Below are positions 54,561-63,700 of a DNA stretch of 64,000 bases, piece by piece. The notes beneath the pieces were generated by a model. The model saw nothing but the letters and a program-made list of their open reading frames with translations. It did not search any database and was not told the origin of the DNA. The position numbers and the translations under genes are program-made. Source of the DNA: Unio delphinus (lineage: Eukaryota; Mollusca; Bivalvia; Unionida; Unionidae); assembly GCA_029339505.1 (NCBI GenBank), contig JAQISU010000171.1, positions 924,001 through 988,000 of the forward strand, given 5' to 3'. Positions within the stretch are counted from its first letter, which is position 1; every line of letters begins with the position of its first letter.

Positions 54561-57137
54561 ATGAAAGAGTTCAAGAGATTGACTTCGAAAAATGCTAAAT
54601 TCAATGCTGATAGAGAGTTCAAGAGATTATTGAAAATCAATCCTAGATTTAATCTCGATAGACCCAAAAAACGTGTAGTAAACAGAAACAAACGTCCAAA
54701 AGACGGAAACATGAAAGAGTTTAAGAGATTATTGAAAATCAATCCTAGATTTAATCTCGATAGACCCAAAAAACGTGTAGTAAACAGAAACAAACGTCCA
54801 AAAGACGGAAACATGAAAGAGTTTAAGAGATTATTAAAAATTAACCCTAAATTTAATATCGATAGACCCAAAAAACGTAACAAACGTCCAAGAGACGGAA
54901 ACATGAAAGAGTTTAAGAGATTATTGAAAATCAATCCTAGATTTAATATCGATAGACCCAAAAAACGTAACAAACGTCCAAAAGACGGAAACATGAGATC
55001 ACCATGGAAGGATGCTCAATTCAATCTTGATATAGTTTCTAATACACCCAAGAATAAAATTCTTGATAAAGCCATCAGAGACTGTTTTAATGAATTCAAG
55101 CGTGATGGAGCATCTTATTGTTGGTCAACATTTCGAATTGATGGTGTTGTTGACGCTACCATGAATGATGAAAAGGCAGCAGTGATCATTTCACGTCTTG
55201 GGGAAAAAAGTCATTTTTTCCGAATTAAATTCATTATCCGTGAGGATGGCAAATGGATCATTAGGGATAAATTTGAACCCATTCTCAGGGGCAAAAAAAC
55301 TGTCACCGTGAATCAGGATTCCAAACCGGGAATTTTGACTGGAATTGATAAACCCTACTACGAAAGATCTTATCCTGTCACAGCAGTTGTTTACGGGATC
55401 TATCCGCTCAATGAAAAACCTGATATTTCAAAACTAGCACCCATGAAATATTCGACAGGGCTCAATTGTGTAGCAGAACGAATAATAGAACACTTCACAA
55501 ATGCGTCCCGGGGAAATAAACTCACTGATCTAAGACGAAAAAAAATAACCGAGTGGGAGTTCACGGTAAAAGAGCATGGAGCAACAATTCAGGATATAAC
55601 TAAATTAGAAAAATCATTAAGATTTCCAATATCGGTAAGGACAATCACCGGAGAAGTATTATACGAATCGAAAAATAAATCAAAAGGAGCCCCCATTGAA
55701 ATTATTGATCATAACGCGCACGCGTGGTCATCTGCAGTAACAATATTCCCACGGGATAGAACCGTAAAATATCTATCCCAAACCGAAGAGTTTTTTTCAG
55801 AGCAGAAATTATTTGATGCTATTTACCATTTGAGTAAAAACGATCCTGTGTCAGCGTGGCTATTTCATAGTAATTCAGACGAGGAATGCAGATTTGATCA
55901 GTTTGTAAGGCCTAACGGAGAATTATACCGTACTGAAGAGCTGCAGAATCAAATGAAACAACTAGCTAGTGAGTTTTCTGAGGGGGAAATCGAAGATCAA
56001 TTATTAGCAAACTGTTTCACAGTACCATCCATTGCAGCACATTTTGCTAGAAAGAAAAACGCGTGGAAACCAACACGAAGTGAGTTTTTATCAGATGTCA
56101 AATTGTCCTGTCTTGAATACAGCCACGGCGGATTATGGAACACAAAATACACCGCTGATACCGTTATTTCAGTTGATATGATTGCGTGTTATCCAGGAAG
56201 TTTTCTTGGGTATGGAGAATGCGAGAAATATTTTAAACGATTTGGACACCCTACACACGAAATGACCCGTGTTGCTATTAATGGACCACTTCCTGATTTT
56301 GATTTAACCGGATTCGCTTGTGTAGTATCATTTGAAATGGCTACAGGACTTCATCCGTGTAGTTATCTTTGGATTGGTAAACACATGTCTGAAAAACACT
56401 GGATGCCAATAGTGTTATTACGGTATATGCTTGATTGTAAGATGTTAAAATCATTAATTGTCAGTGAAGCAATTATATCCTATCGAGCACAGAAATCAGT
56501 CTGGTTACCCCAACCTGATCTAGAAAAAATAATTAGCGAAGAGCGAAAACTGTTTCCTGATTTTAATGAACAACAAATCATGGATTGGTCCCAACAGTTA
56601 TTTGAAATCAGAAACAATGAAGCAGAAAATCTTGGACGAAGAATAATCGGTAAATTTACCCAAGGTGGCAAAGATGATAATACGAAATATTCTTCACGAT
56701 TGATTATAGACAACGCTGAAAACGATTTTGTAATCGCGGATCTAACGAATAGGGGCCTATATGTCAATCGTAAGGACGCATTTCTGTCCGATGGAACCAA
56801 ATTGGGTACAATTGTTACCTACAATGATGGATACCATCCGCAGTACACACATTTGAGAGCTTCTATGCTCGGTTATGCTTCTATCAATCTGTTTTCAATG
56901 ATCAATAGATTTCCTACCACCGCAGTTAGAGTTGCTACTGATTCATTTTACATAAATAGCAAAATGGCTGATTTTAAGGCTACTGGCAACGAGAAATGGG
57001 GATCATGGAGAATTAAGAAAGAAATGATTCATGATTATATTCCATCAGCAGATGTTACCATTGAAAATAATTACTTAGAAAGCAATCAGTGTTCAGAATT
57101 TTCTAGTGCACCACCGATTTCTGATCCAATCTGTTGA
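54561..57137 (+). CDS. polB: DNA polymerase family B (Polinton type) with repeated basic N-terminus
   Basis: 858 aa. Residues 1-144 are four to five basic repeats of 30-34 aa (MKEFKRLLKINPRFN-type, each with PKKR). Family regions follow: IDHNAHAW, WLFHSNSDEECRFDQFV, KAW-like HGGLWN. Motif A is VISVDMIACYPGSF (Asp-539), motif B region GRRIIGKFTQGG (about 692), LRASMLGYASINL, and motif C VRVATDSFYI (Asp-794). It replicates the element, presumably protein-primed as in other Polintons. I see no clear 3'-5' exonuclease motif set. It ends at a TGA after which the same frame continues into a helicase. Confidence 0.93.
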   Translation: MKEFKRLTSKNAKFNADREFKRLLKINPRFNLDRPKKRVVNRNKRPKDGNMKEFKRLLKINPRFNLDRPKKRVVNRNKRPKDGNMKEFKRLLKINPKFNIDRPKKRNKRPRDGNMKEFKRLLKINPRFNIDRPKKRNKRPKDGNMRSPWKDAQFNLDIVSNTPKNKILDKAIRDCFNEFKRDGASYCWSTFRIDGVVDATMNDEKAAVIISRLGEKSHFFRIKFIIREDGKWIIRDKFEPILRGKKTVTVNQDSKPGILTGIDKPYYERSYPVTAVVYGIYPLNEKPDISKLAPMKYSTGLNCVAERIIEHFTNASRGNKLTDLRRKKITEWEFTVKEHGATIQDITKLEKSLRFPISVRTITGEVLYESKNKSKGAPIEIIDHNAHAWSSAVTIFPRDRTVKYLSQTEEFFSEQKLFDAIYHLSKNDPVSAWLFHSNSDEECRFDQFVRPNGELYRTEELQNQMKQLASEFSEGEIEDQLLANCFTVPSIAAHFARKKNAWKPTRSEFLSDVKLSCLEYSHGGLWNTKYTADTVISVDMIACYPGSFLGYGECEKYFKRFGHPTHEMTRVAINGPLPDFDLTGFACVVSFEMATGLHPCSYLWIGKHMSEKHWMPIVLLRYMLDCKMLKSLIVSEAIISYRAQKSVWLPQPDLEKIISEERKLFPDFNEQQIMDWSQQLFEIRNNEAENLGRRIIGKFTQGGKDDNTKYSSRLIIDNAENDFVIADLTNRGLYVNRKDAFLSDGTKLGTIVTYNDGYHPQYTHLRASMLGYASINLFSMINRFPTTAVRVATDSFYINSKMADFKATGNEKWGSWRIKKEMIHDYIPSADVTIENNYLESNQCSEFSSAPPISDPIC

Positions 57138-58427
57138 TATAAAACAGTTTATTTAAACGGTTGTGGCGGGTCAGGAAAAACAACCCGGGTAATTGAGTTA
57201 TTCCGTGGGAAAAATCCTACGGATTTCACAAAAATGATTGTACTAACACCGACTCACAGACTTGCAAGAGAAATGATACAGAGAGGGGTAAATGCCTGCA
57301 CTTATCACAGCTTTTTCCGATGGAAGGGAGATAAATGGACTCCTGAGCGCATGGGAGAGAAATTTATTCCTGAATTCATCATGTGGGATGAAATAGACAC
57401 AGTATCCGAAGATGTCTTAAAAATATTTCTTGAGTGGTTGTTATTGAAGAATACAAAAGTCGTCATGTGCGGTGATCACGGGCAACCACCACCATTTGTC
57501 GGTGCATCCCCCCATGAATGGCTAAAGGGTTTTGTAGACTATTATGAAGAAATTGATACTGATCATAGATCACTTGATAATGAATTAAAAGAATTGAAGA
57601 AACTAATTAGATTACAACCAGATAGAATCCAGTGTGAAATAACCCGTGAAATAATTTCGGAAACTCCCATGAATGATTTCTGGGAAATGTGGAGACCAAA
57701 TGATTTAATCATTGCAAGTAGAAAAATAGTCAGGGACACACTTCAGATGAAGTTATTTGAATTGCATAAACAAAAATTTGCAACACTTCCAGTACCGTTA
57801 TGTTATAGGCCATCGGATACACGAAAACAGAATATTGAAGTTGATATTCCAGGACAGAGTGAAAAACAAATTCTCGTATTAAATGATATTGTGCTGGTTG
57901 ATATCAATGTCGTTGAAGATGCATTGCGTGCTAATAAATCCCCATGGAAGCTAGGATACGCAGCGACGATACATTCTTCACAGGGATTGACTATATCGGA
58001 TACAATTGTTTGGATGGTAGATAATCGCATAGAATGGTCGAATTTAGTCTATCTTTCAGTATCCAGAGTACGAAAAATAAATCAACTTCGAAGAATTGTC
58101 CTGACAGAGTCAGGCGATGATGAAATCATTGGCGATGATGAAATCATTGGTGACGATAATGATATTATTGATAAAAAACTCTCCGGTTACAAACAACAGG
58201 ACAAAAAAAAACAACGAGAATTTGATATTGATGCTGAATTAATAATCACTTTGAAGAAACAACAGAATAATCACTGCGCGAGTTGCAATTGTATAATGCG
58301 TTGGCAGTATTCGGATAAGGATCCTCGCCAATTCACCGTAGACAGAAAAAATAACAATCTCGGTCATGTCAGAAATAATGTGATGTTGACTTGTCTTGAG
58401 TGCAATAGACGCAAGGGTGCTAGTTAA
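57138..58427 (+). CDS. SF1 helicase with C-terminal HNH/zinc-type domain, in frame with polB
   Basis: The frame continues from polB after one TGA. The Walker A motif GCGGSGKTT (57159-57185) lies upstream of the first ATG (57234), so initiation there would lose the ATP site; this argues that the helicase is normally translated with polB. Other motifs: FIMWDEID (II), VMCGDHGQPPP (III), GYAATIHSSQGLT (V), LVYLSVSRVR (VI), a Pif1/RecD-like SF1 set. After an acidic repeat (GDDEII twice) there is a C-terminal domain with HCASCNC, FTVDRKNN, GHVRNNV, CLECNRRKG. This is an HNH-like fold with two CxxC pairs. Fusions of polymerase and this helicase are known to me from animal Polintons. Confidence 0.85.
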   Translation, partial: YKTVYLNGCGGSGKTTRVIELFRGKNPTDFTKMIVLTPTHRLAREMIQRGVNACTYHSFFRWKGDKWTPERMGEKFIPEFIMWDEIDTVSEDVLKIFLEWLLLKNTKVVMCGDHGQPPPFVGASPHEWLKGFVDYYEEIDTDHRSLDNELKELKKLIRLQPDRIQCEITREIISETPMNDFWEMWRPNDLIIASRKIVRDTLQMKLFELHKQKFATLPVPLCYRPSDTRKQNIEVDIPGQSEKQILVLNDIVLVDINVVEDALRANKSPWKLGYAATIHSSQGLTISDTIVWMVDNRIEWSNLVYLSVSRVRKINQLRRIVLTESGDDEIIGDDEIIGDDNDIIDKKLSGYKQQDKKKQREFDIDAELIITLKKQQNNHCASCNCIMRWQYSDKDPRQFTVDRKNNNLGHVRNNVMLTCLECNRRKGAS

Positions 58428-59364
58428 GACCATGCGGTGGTAATTGAGTATCGTCAGGAATTACTTGTAGTTGTTGTCTAGTAAACCCACGCTGAGGGGC
58501 AGTTGAATCCAGTTTATAGATTGGAAGTCTACCCGTAGATCGTGTTATACTAGATATCTTATGCGTAGTGACGCTCCAAATAGGATCAGTAGCCCTTTTT
58601 GTACCACCCTCAAGCTCTCCTGGTTCATATAAATACCTCACAATGACATTACTACCAAGAATTGGTTCTTTGAAATCTTTTTGTGGTTTTTCAGGTATCG
58701 ACTTCTTTTTAATCGCGTTGATAGGTTTCATGTTGATGGTTCTAGTAATCTCGTTATTCAGTGCGGTAACTACACCTGGTAATCTCTTAACCCATTCACG
58801 GGATCTTTTTTCTTGGATGAATTCTTTTGCATATTGATATCCAAATAACCGCTCAGCAAGAATCCGATTAAATCGTTCTACAATGGCCTGATCACGATGC
58901 AGTGCAGTATGCCCTCGTCTGATAGCGACATTGTGATATTTCATTGTAGATAACACTGCACCCTGAAATTCCTTGCCCGGGTCAACTTGTAACAGATTTG
59001 GCCAGTGCAGAGGGCTCCATCGATAAATCCTTTCAAATGCAGAAGCCACGTCAGTGGCTGATTTTGTTTTTAACGGTTCTGCTTCTTTGTATCGACTTGC
59101 AATATCAACTACAGTTAACGCATATTTGTAACCACGATCATGTGGCAGAAATAATAGATCAGCCTGATGAACTTCATTAGGAAAGGTCACATCAAAATGC
59201 GAGAATTGAATTTGTTTAGGCGGTGGTAGATAAATTTGCCATAGTGCCTGTTTGGATAACCAATGAGCCGCAGTGGTTTTTTTCACTTTTGCGGCGCTAG
59301 CGAGTTTACTGATTGCAGCGTTACCCTTCCAGTATCCTCTTGGGGAATAATAAATAGATTCCAT
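58420..59364 (-). CDS. INT: rve-family integrase (DDE)
   Basis: 314 aa from the ATG at 59364; the frame also opens from a GTG at 59385, but that would overlap the PLA2 gene. The N-terminal zinc-binding part is weak. The core holds EVHQADLLFLPHD (Asp-69), LLQVDPGKEF (Asp-128) and DQAIVERFNRIL (Glu-163), with 34 residues between the last two. The C-terminal part contains a chromo/SH3-like beta segment (VIVRYLYEPGELEGG). It catalyses insertion of the element and creates the short target duplication. Its 3' end overlaps that of the helicase (58420-58427), tail to tail. Intact. Confidence 0.93.
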   Translation of the reverse strand: MESIYYSPRGYWKGNAAISKLASAAKVKKTTAAHWLSKQALWQIYLPPPKQIQFSHFDVTFPNEVHQADLLFLPHDRGYKYALTVVDIASRYKEAEPLKTKSATDVASAFERIYRWSPLHWPNLLQVDPGKEFQGAVLSTMKYHNVAIRRGHTALHRDQAIVERFNRILAERLFGYQYAKEFIQEKRSREWVKRLPGVVTALNNEITRTINMKPINAIKKKSIPEKPQKDFKEPILGSNVIVRYLYEPGELEGGTKRATDPIWSVTTHKISSITRSTGRLPIYKLDSTAPQRGFTRQQLQVIPDDTQLPPHGLN

Positions 59365-59371
59365 GTTGTTA

Positions 59372-59892
59372 TTAATTACCAGCACCTAACATCAATTTAC
59401 TTTTCATAGCCGATTTTATCAAAAATGAAGCCAATTTTTCTTTGAAGGATTTATCAGGAATGGCATTCAACGCATGAATTAATTTCACATCTGCTAGATG
59501 CCTGTGTTGCAAATTGCTGCTTTTATAAGCAACATCATGAAGGTGACAGGCCTTATCAATAGCGTTTATTGGTTCCTCACCGGGTCGGGGCTGATTTTGA
59601 TCATTGAGTCTGATATCAAGTCTTGTTCCCGGTCCACAATAACTATACCCTGGAAGGTGTTTTTCTCCGGGGTATTTTGCCCATGGGGTTCCAGGGAGTT
59701 TTGCTAATTTGGCAGCGATATCACCTCCTCGTTTTTTTTTAAAGGTTCCTTGGGTTCAGAAACAAATCTAAATTTCTTTGTACTACAATGTACGCATTTA
59801 CCAGAAAGCGCTGATCGGTTATTTTTAGTTGTAATCGTCGTCAAGTCATCTGTGCCAGTACGCGCCTTACACTTCACACAATATAGATCCAT
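59372..59892 (-). CDS. Zinc-ribbon plus phospholipase A2 protein, with a -1 frame change
   Basis: Part 1 (59892 to about 59732): MDLYCVKCKAR...GKCVHCSTKKF, a CxxC/CxxC ribbon of the DUF5679 type common in viral PLA2 genes. Part 2 (about 59731-59372), in the -1 frame: HLPGYSYCGPGTRLD (calcium-binding loop) and KACHLHDVAYKSS (catalytic HD-xx-Y). This is a parvovirus-VP1-like secreted-type PLA2 fold that in virions helps cross endosomal membranes. The switch lies on a run of nine A containing the in-frame heptamer A AAA AAC. The two parts form one protein in relatives I know. It is either programmed frameshifting or a one-base deletion in this copy. The start is 5 bp from the divergent ATPase start. 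Confidence 0.82.
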
Positions 59893-59897
59893 AATTT

Positions 59898-60569
59898 ATG
59901 TATAGAGATATGAATATAATTGATTTTTCAGCGACTAAAACAAGAGAACCAGTGAAGCATCATGCAGCGCTACCAAACTCTATCCGCGCAATTATAATCG
60001 GGCCATCTGGATCCGGCAAGACGCAATTGTTGCTCAATTTAATAATGAGATGGATGAAGTGGGATAAGTTGTATTTAATTGCCCCTAGCGTAGATGATCA
60101 ACGATGCTATGAAGTGCTAAAAGATTTTAATGAAAACGCTTCAGAGATTGCCGGCGAGGATGTTATTGAATTTATAACCGATATTGACGAGGCGCCATCC
60201 GTGAATGACCTCGATGGAAGTATCAACAATTTAGTTGTATACGACGATGTCATGTTAGATAATCAAAAAAATCCTGCTAGAATATTTTCCAGAGGCAGGC
60301 ATAAAAACACGGATGTGATCTATGTCACTCAACGCTACACTCAGATTCCAAAAGTGATTAGAGATAACTGTAATATGCTTGCTGTATTCAACGGCGTTGA
60401 TACACATACGCTACGAAATATTTGGCAGACATGGTGTTCTGATATGGACTTCAATCAATTTAGAAATTTCTTTAGTCATGCTCAGTCTGCCCCACACGGA
60501 TTTGTAACAATAAATTTACATGACCCTCGAACACGATATCGTATCGGACTGGATCAAATATTCGGTTAA
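59898..60569 (+). CDS. ATPase: Genome-packaging ATPase (A32/FtsK-HerA type)
   Basis: 223 aa (Met-5 at 59910 is an alternative start). Walker A IIIGPSGSGKTQLL, Walker B NNLVVYDDVML, then a sensor region VIYVTQRYTQIPKVIRDN, matching the vaccinia A32-like packaging ATPases of Polintons and virophages. It pumps DNA into capsids. The last 18 codons lie inside the right TIR and are therefore duplicated, antisense, at the left end. Intact. Confidence 0.93.
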   Translation: MYRDMNIIDFSATKTREPVKHHAALPNSIRAIIIGPSGSGKTQLLLNLIMRWMKWDKLYLIAPSVDDQRCYEVLKDFNENASEIAGEDVIEFITDIDEAPSVNDLDGSINNLVVYDDVMLDNQKNPARIFSRGRHKNTDVIYVTQRYTQIPKVIRDNCNMLAVFNGVDTHTLRNIWQTWCSDMDFNQFRNFFSHAQSAPHGFVTINLHDPRTRYRIGLDQIFG

Positions 60570-60798
60570 CCTCAACTGAAAGTTCTAGTGAGTGACAACG
60601 ACGTTGTAGTCCCTTTTTCCCAAAAAATCGATGGAGGATTTCATTAATTTCATTGATTTTTTCATATTTTTTTTTTGGACCTAATCCATGATTCACATAC
60701 ACATTGGGGGGCCTGATGTCACTGGTTTCATTGTTTTTAAGCGTGATTTCAGTGAAAACTTGTCTAAAAATGTTGTCCGATTCGCCCCTTCTGCTGCT
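60514..60798 (-). repeat. Right terminal inverted repeat of the Polinton
   Basis: Partner of 45887-46171; ends CCTTCTGCTGCT. The differences are one T/A in an A-run, CATTG/CATCG, and GGGGTT/GAGGTT. Confidence 0.96.
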
Positions 60799-63700
60799 GC
60801 ATATCAAATTAAAACATTGCTTCGACAAAGGTTAGCTACTTACTACATGGCATATCAAATTAAAACATTGCTTTGACAAAGGTTAGCTATTTACTACATG
60901 GCATATCAAATTAAAACATTGCTTTGACAAAGATTAGCTACTTACTACATGGCATATCAAATTAAAACATTGCTTCGACAAAGGTTAGCTACTTAATACA
61001 TAGCCTATCAAATTAAAACATTGCTTTGACAAAGATTAGCTACTTACTACATGGCATATCAAATTAAAACATTGCTTCGACAAAGGTTAGCTACTTAATA
61101 CATAGCCTATCAAATTAAAACATTGCTTTGACAAAAGTTAGTCACTTACTACATGGCATATCAAATTAAAACATTGCTTTGACAAAGATTAGCTACTTAC
61201 TACATGGCATATCAAATTAAAACATTGCTTTGACAAAGGTTAGTCACTTACTACATGGCATATCAAATTAAAACATTGCTTTGACAATGATTAGCTACTT
61301 ACTACATGGCATATCAAATTAAAACATTGCTTTGACAAAGGTTAGCTATTTACTACATGGCATATCAAATTAAAACATTGCTTTGACAAAGATTAGCTAC
61401 TTACTACATGGCATATCAAATTAAAACATTGCTTCGACAAAGGTTAGCTACTTAATACATAGCCTATCAAATTAAAACATTGCTTTGACAAAGATTAGCT
61501 ACTTACTACATGGCATATCAAATTAAAACATTGCTTCGACAAAGGTTAGCTACTTACTACATGGCATATCAAATTAAAACATTGCTTTGACAAAGATTAG
61601 CTACTTACTACATGGCATATCAAATTAAAACATTGCTTCGACAAAGATTAGCTACTTACTACATGGCATATCAAATTAAAACATTGCTTTGACAAAGATT
61701 AGCTACTTACTACATGGCATATCAAATTAAAACATTGCTTCGACAAAGATTAGCTATTTACTACATGGCATATCAAATTAAAACATTGCTTTGACAAAGA
61801 TTACCTACTTACTACATGGCATATCAAATTAAAACATTGCTTTGACAAAGATTAGCTACTTACTACATAGCATATCAAATTAAAACATTGCTTTGACAAA
61901 GGTTAGTCACTTACTACATGGCATATCAAATTAAAACATTGCTTTGACAAAGATTAGCTACTTACTACATGGCATATCAAATTAAAACATTGCTTTGACA
62001 AAGATTAGCTACTTACTACATGGCATATCAAATTAAAGCATTGCTTTGACAAAGGTTAGCTATTTACTACATAGCCTATCAAATCAAAACATTGCTTTGA
62101 CAAAGATTAGCTACTTACTACATGGCATATCAAATTAAAACATTGCTTTGACAAAGGTTAGTTATTTACTACATAGCCTATCAAATTAAAACATTGCTTT
62201 GACAAAGATTAGCTACTTACTACATGGCATATCAAATTAAAACATTGCTTTGACAAAGATTAGCTACTTACTACATGGCATATCAAATTAAAACATTGCT
62301 TTGACAAAGATTAGCTACTTACTACATGGCATATCAAATTAAAACATTGCTTTGACAAAGGTTAGCTATTTACTACATGGCATATCAAATTAAAACATTG
62401 CTTTGACAAAGGTTAGCTATTTACTACATGGCATATCAAATTAAAACATTGCTTTGACAAAGATTAGCTACTTACTACATGGCATATCAAATTAAAACAT
62501 TGCTTTGACAAAGGTTAGCTATTTACTACATGGCATATCAAATTAAAACATTGCTTTGACAAAGGTTAGCTATTTACTACATGGCATATCAAATTAAAAC
62601 ATTGCTTTGACAAAGATTAGCTACTTACTACATGGCATATCAAATTAAAACATTGCTTTGACAAAGATTAGCTACTTACTACATGGCATATCAAATTAAA
62701 ACATTGCTTTGACAAAGGTTAGCTATTTACTACATGGCATATCAAATTAAAACATTGCTTTGACAAAGGTTAGCTATTTACTACATGGCATATCAAATTA
62801 AAACATTGCTTTGACAAAGATTAGCTACTTACTACATGGCATATCAAATTAAAACATTGCTTTGACAAAGATTAGCTACTTACTACATGGCATATCAAAT
62901 TAAAACATTGCTTTGACAAAGATTAGCTACTTACTACATGGCATATCAAATTAAAACATTGCTTTGACAAAGGTTAGCTACTTAATAGATAGCCTATCAA
63001 ATTAAAGCATTGCTTTGACAAAGATTAGCTACTTACTACATGGCATATCAAATTAAAACATTGCTTTGACAAAGGTTAGTCACTTACTACATGGCATATC
63101 AAATTAAAACATTGCTTTGACAAAGATTAGCTACTTACTACATGGCATATCAAATTAAAACATTGCTTTGACAAAGGTTAGTCACTTACTACATGGCATA
63201 TCAAATTAAAACATTGCTTTGACAAAGATTAGCTACTTACTACATGGCATATCAAATTAAAACATTGCTTTGACAAAGGTTAGTCACTTACTACATGGCA
63301 TATCAAATTAAAACATTGCTTCGACAAAGGTTAGCTATTTACTACATGGCATATCAAATTAAAACATTGCTTTGACAAAGATTAGCTACTTACTACATGG
63401 CATATCAAATTAAAACATTGCTTTGACAAAGGTTAGTCACTTACTACATGGCATATATATCAAATTAAAACATTGCTTTGACAATGATTAGCTACTTACT
63501 ACATGGCATATCAAATTAAAACATTGCTTTGACAAAGGTTAGCTATTTACTACATGGCATATCAAATTAAAACATTGCTTTGACAAAGATTAGCTACTTA
63601 CTACATGGCATATCAAATTAAAACATTGCTTCGACAAAGGTTAGCTACTTAATACATAGCCTATCAAATTAAAACATTGCTTTGACAAAGATTAGCTACT

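Larger units (their letters stand above)
45887..60798. mobile_element. Complete Polinton/Maverick (adintovirus-like) element, 14.9 kb
   Basis: Ends in AGCAGCAGAAGG...CCTTCTGCTGCT with 285-bp inverted repeats. It carries rve integrase, PolB, adenain-type protease, packaging ATPase, major and minor capsid genes, a fibre-like gene and PLA2, the hallmark Polinton set. It is inserted in the 51-bp satellite; GCATA is present on both sides (45882-45886, 60799-60803). Polintons usually make 6-bp duplications; here the sixth base differs (G versus the T inside the terminus). At least two genes have in-frame stops, so this copy may not be autonomous. Confidence 0.97.

Noticed and set aside
54533..54994. 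153-codon minus-strand frame over the polymerase start
   Set aside because: Shadow of the repeated basic N-terminus of polB; the repeats create the open antisense frame.
59365..59385. GTG start of the integrase at 59385
   Set aside because: Would overlap the PLA2 stop; the ATG at 59364 fits family length and leaves seven bases between the genes.
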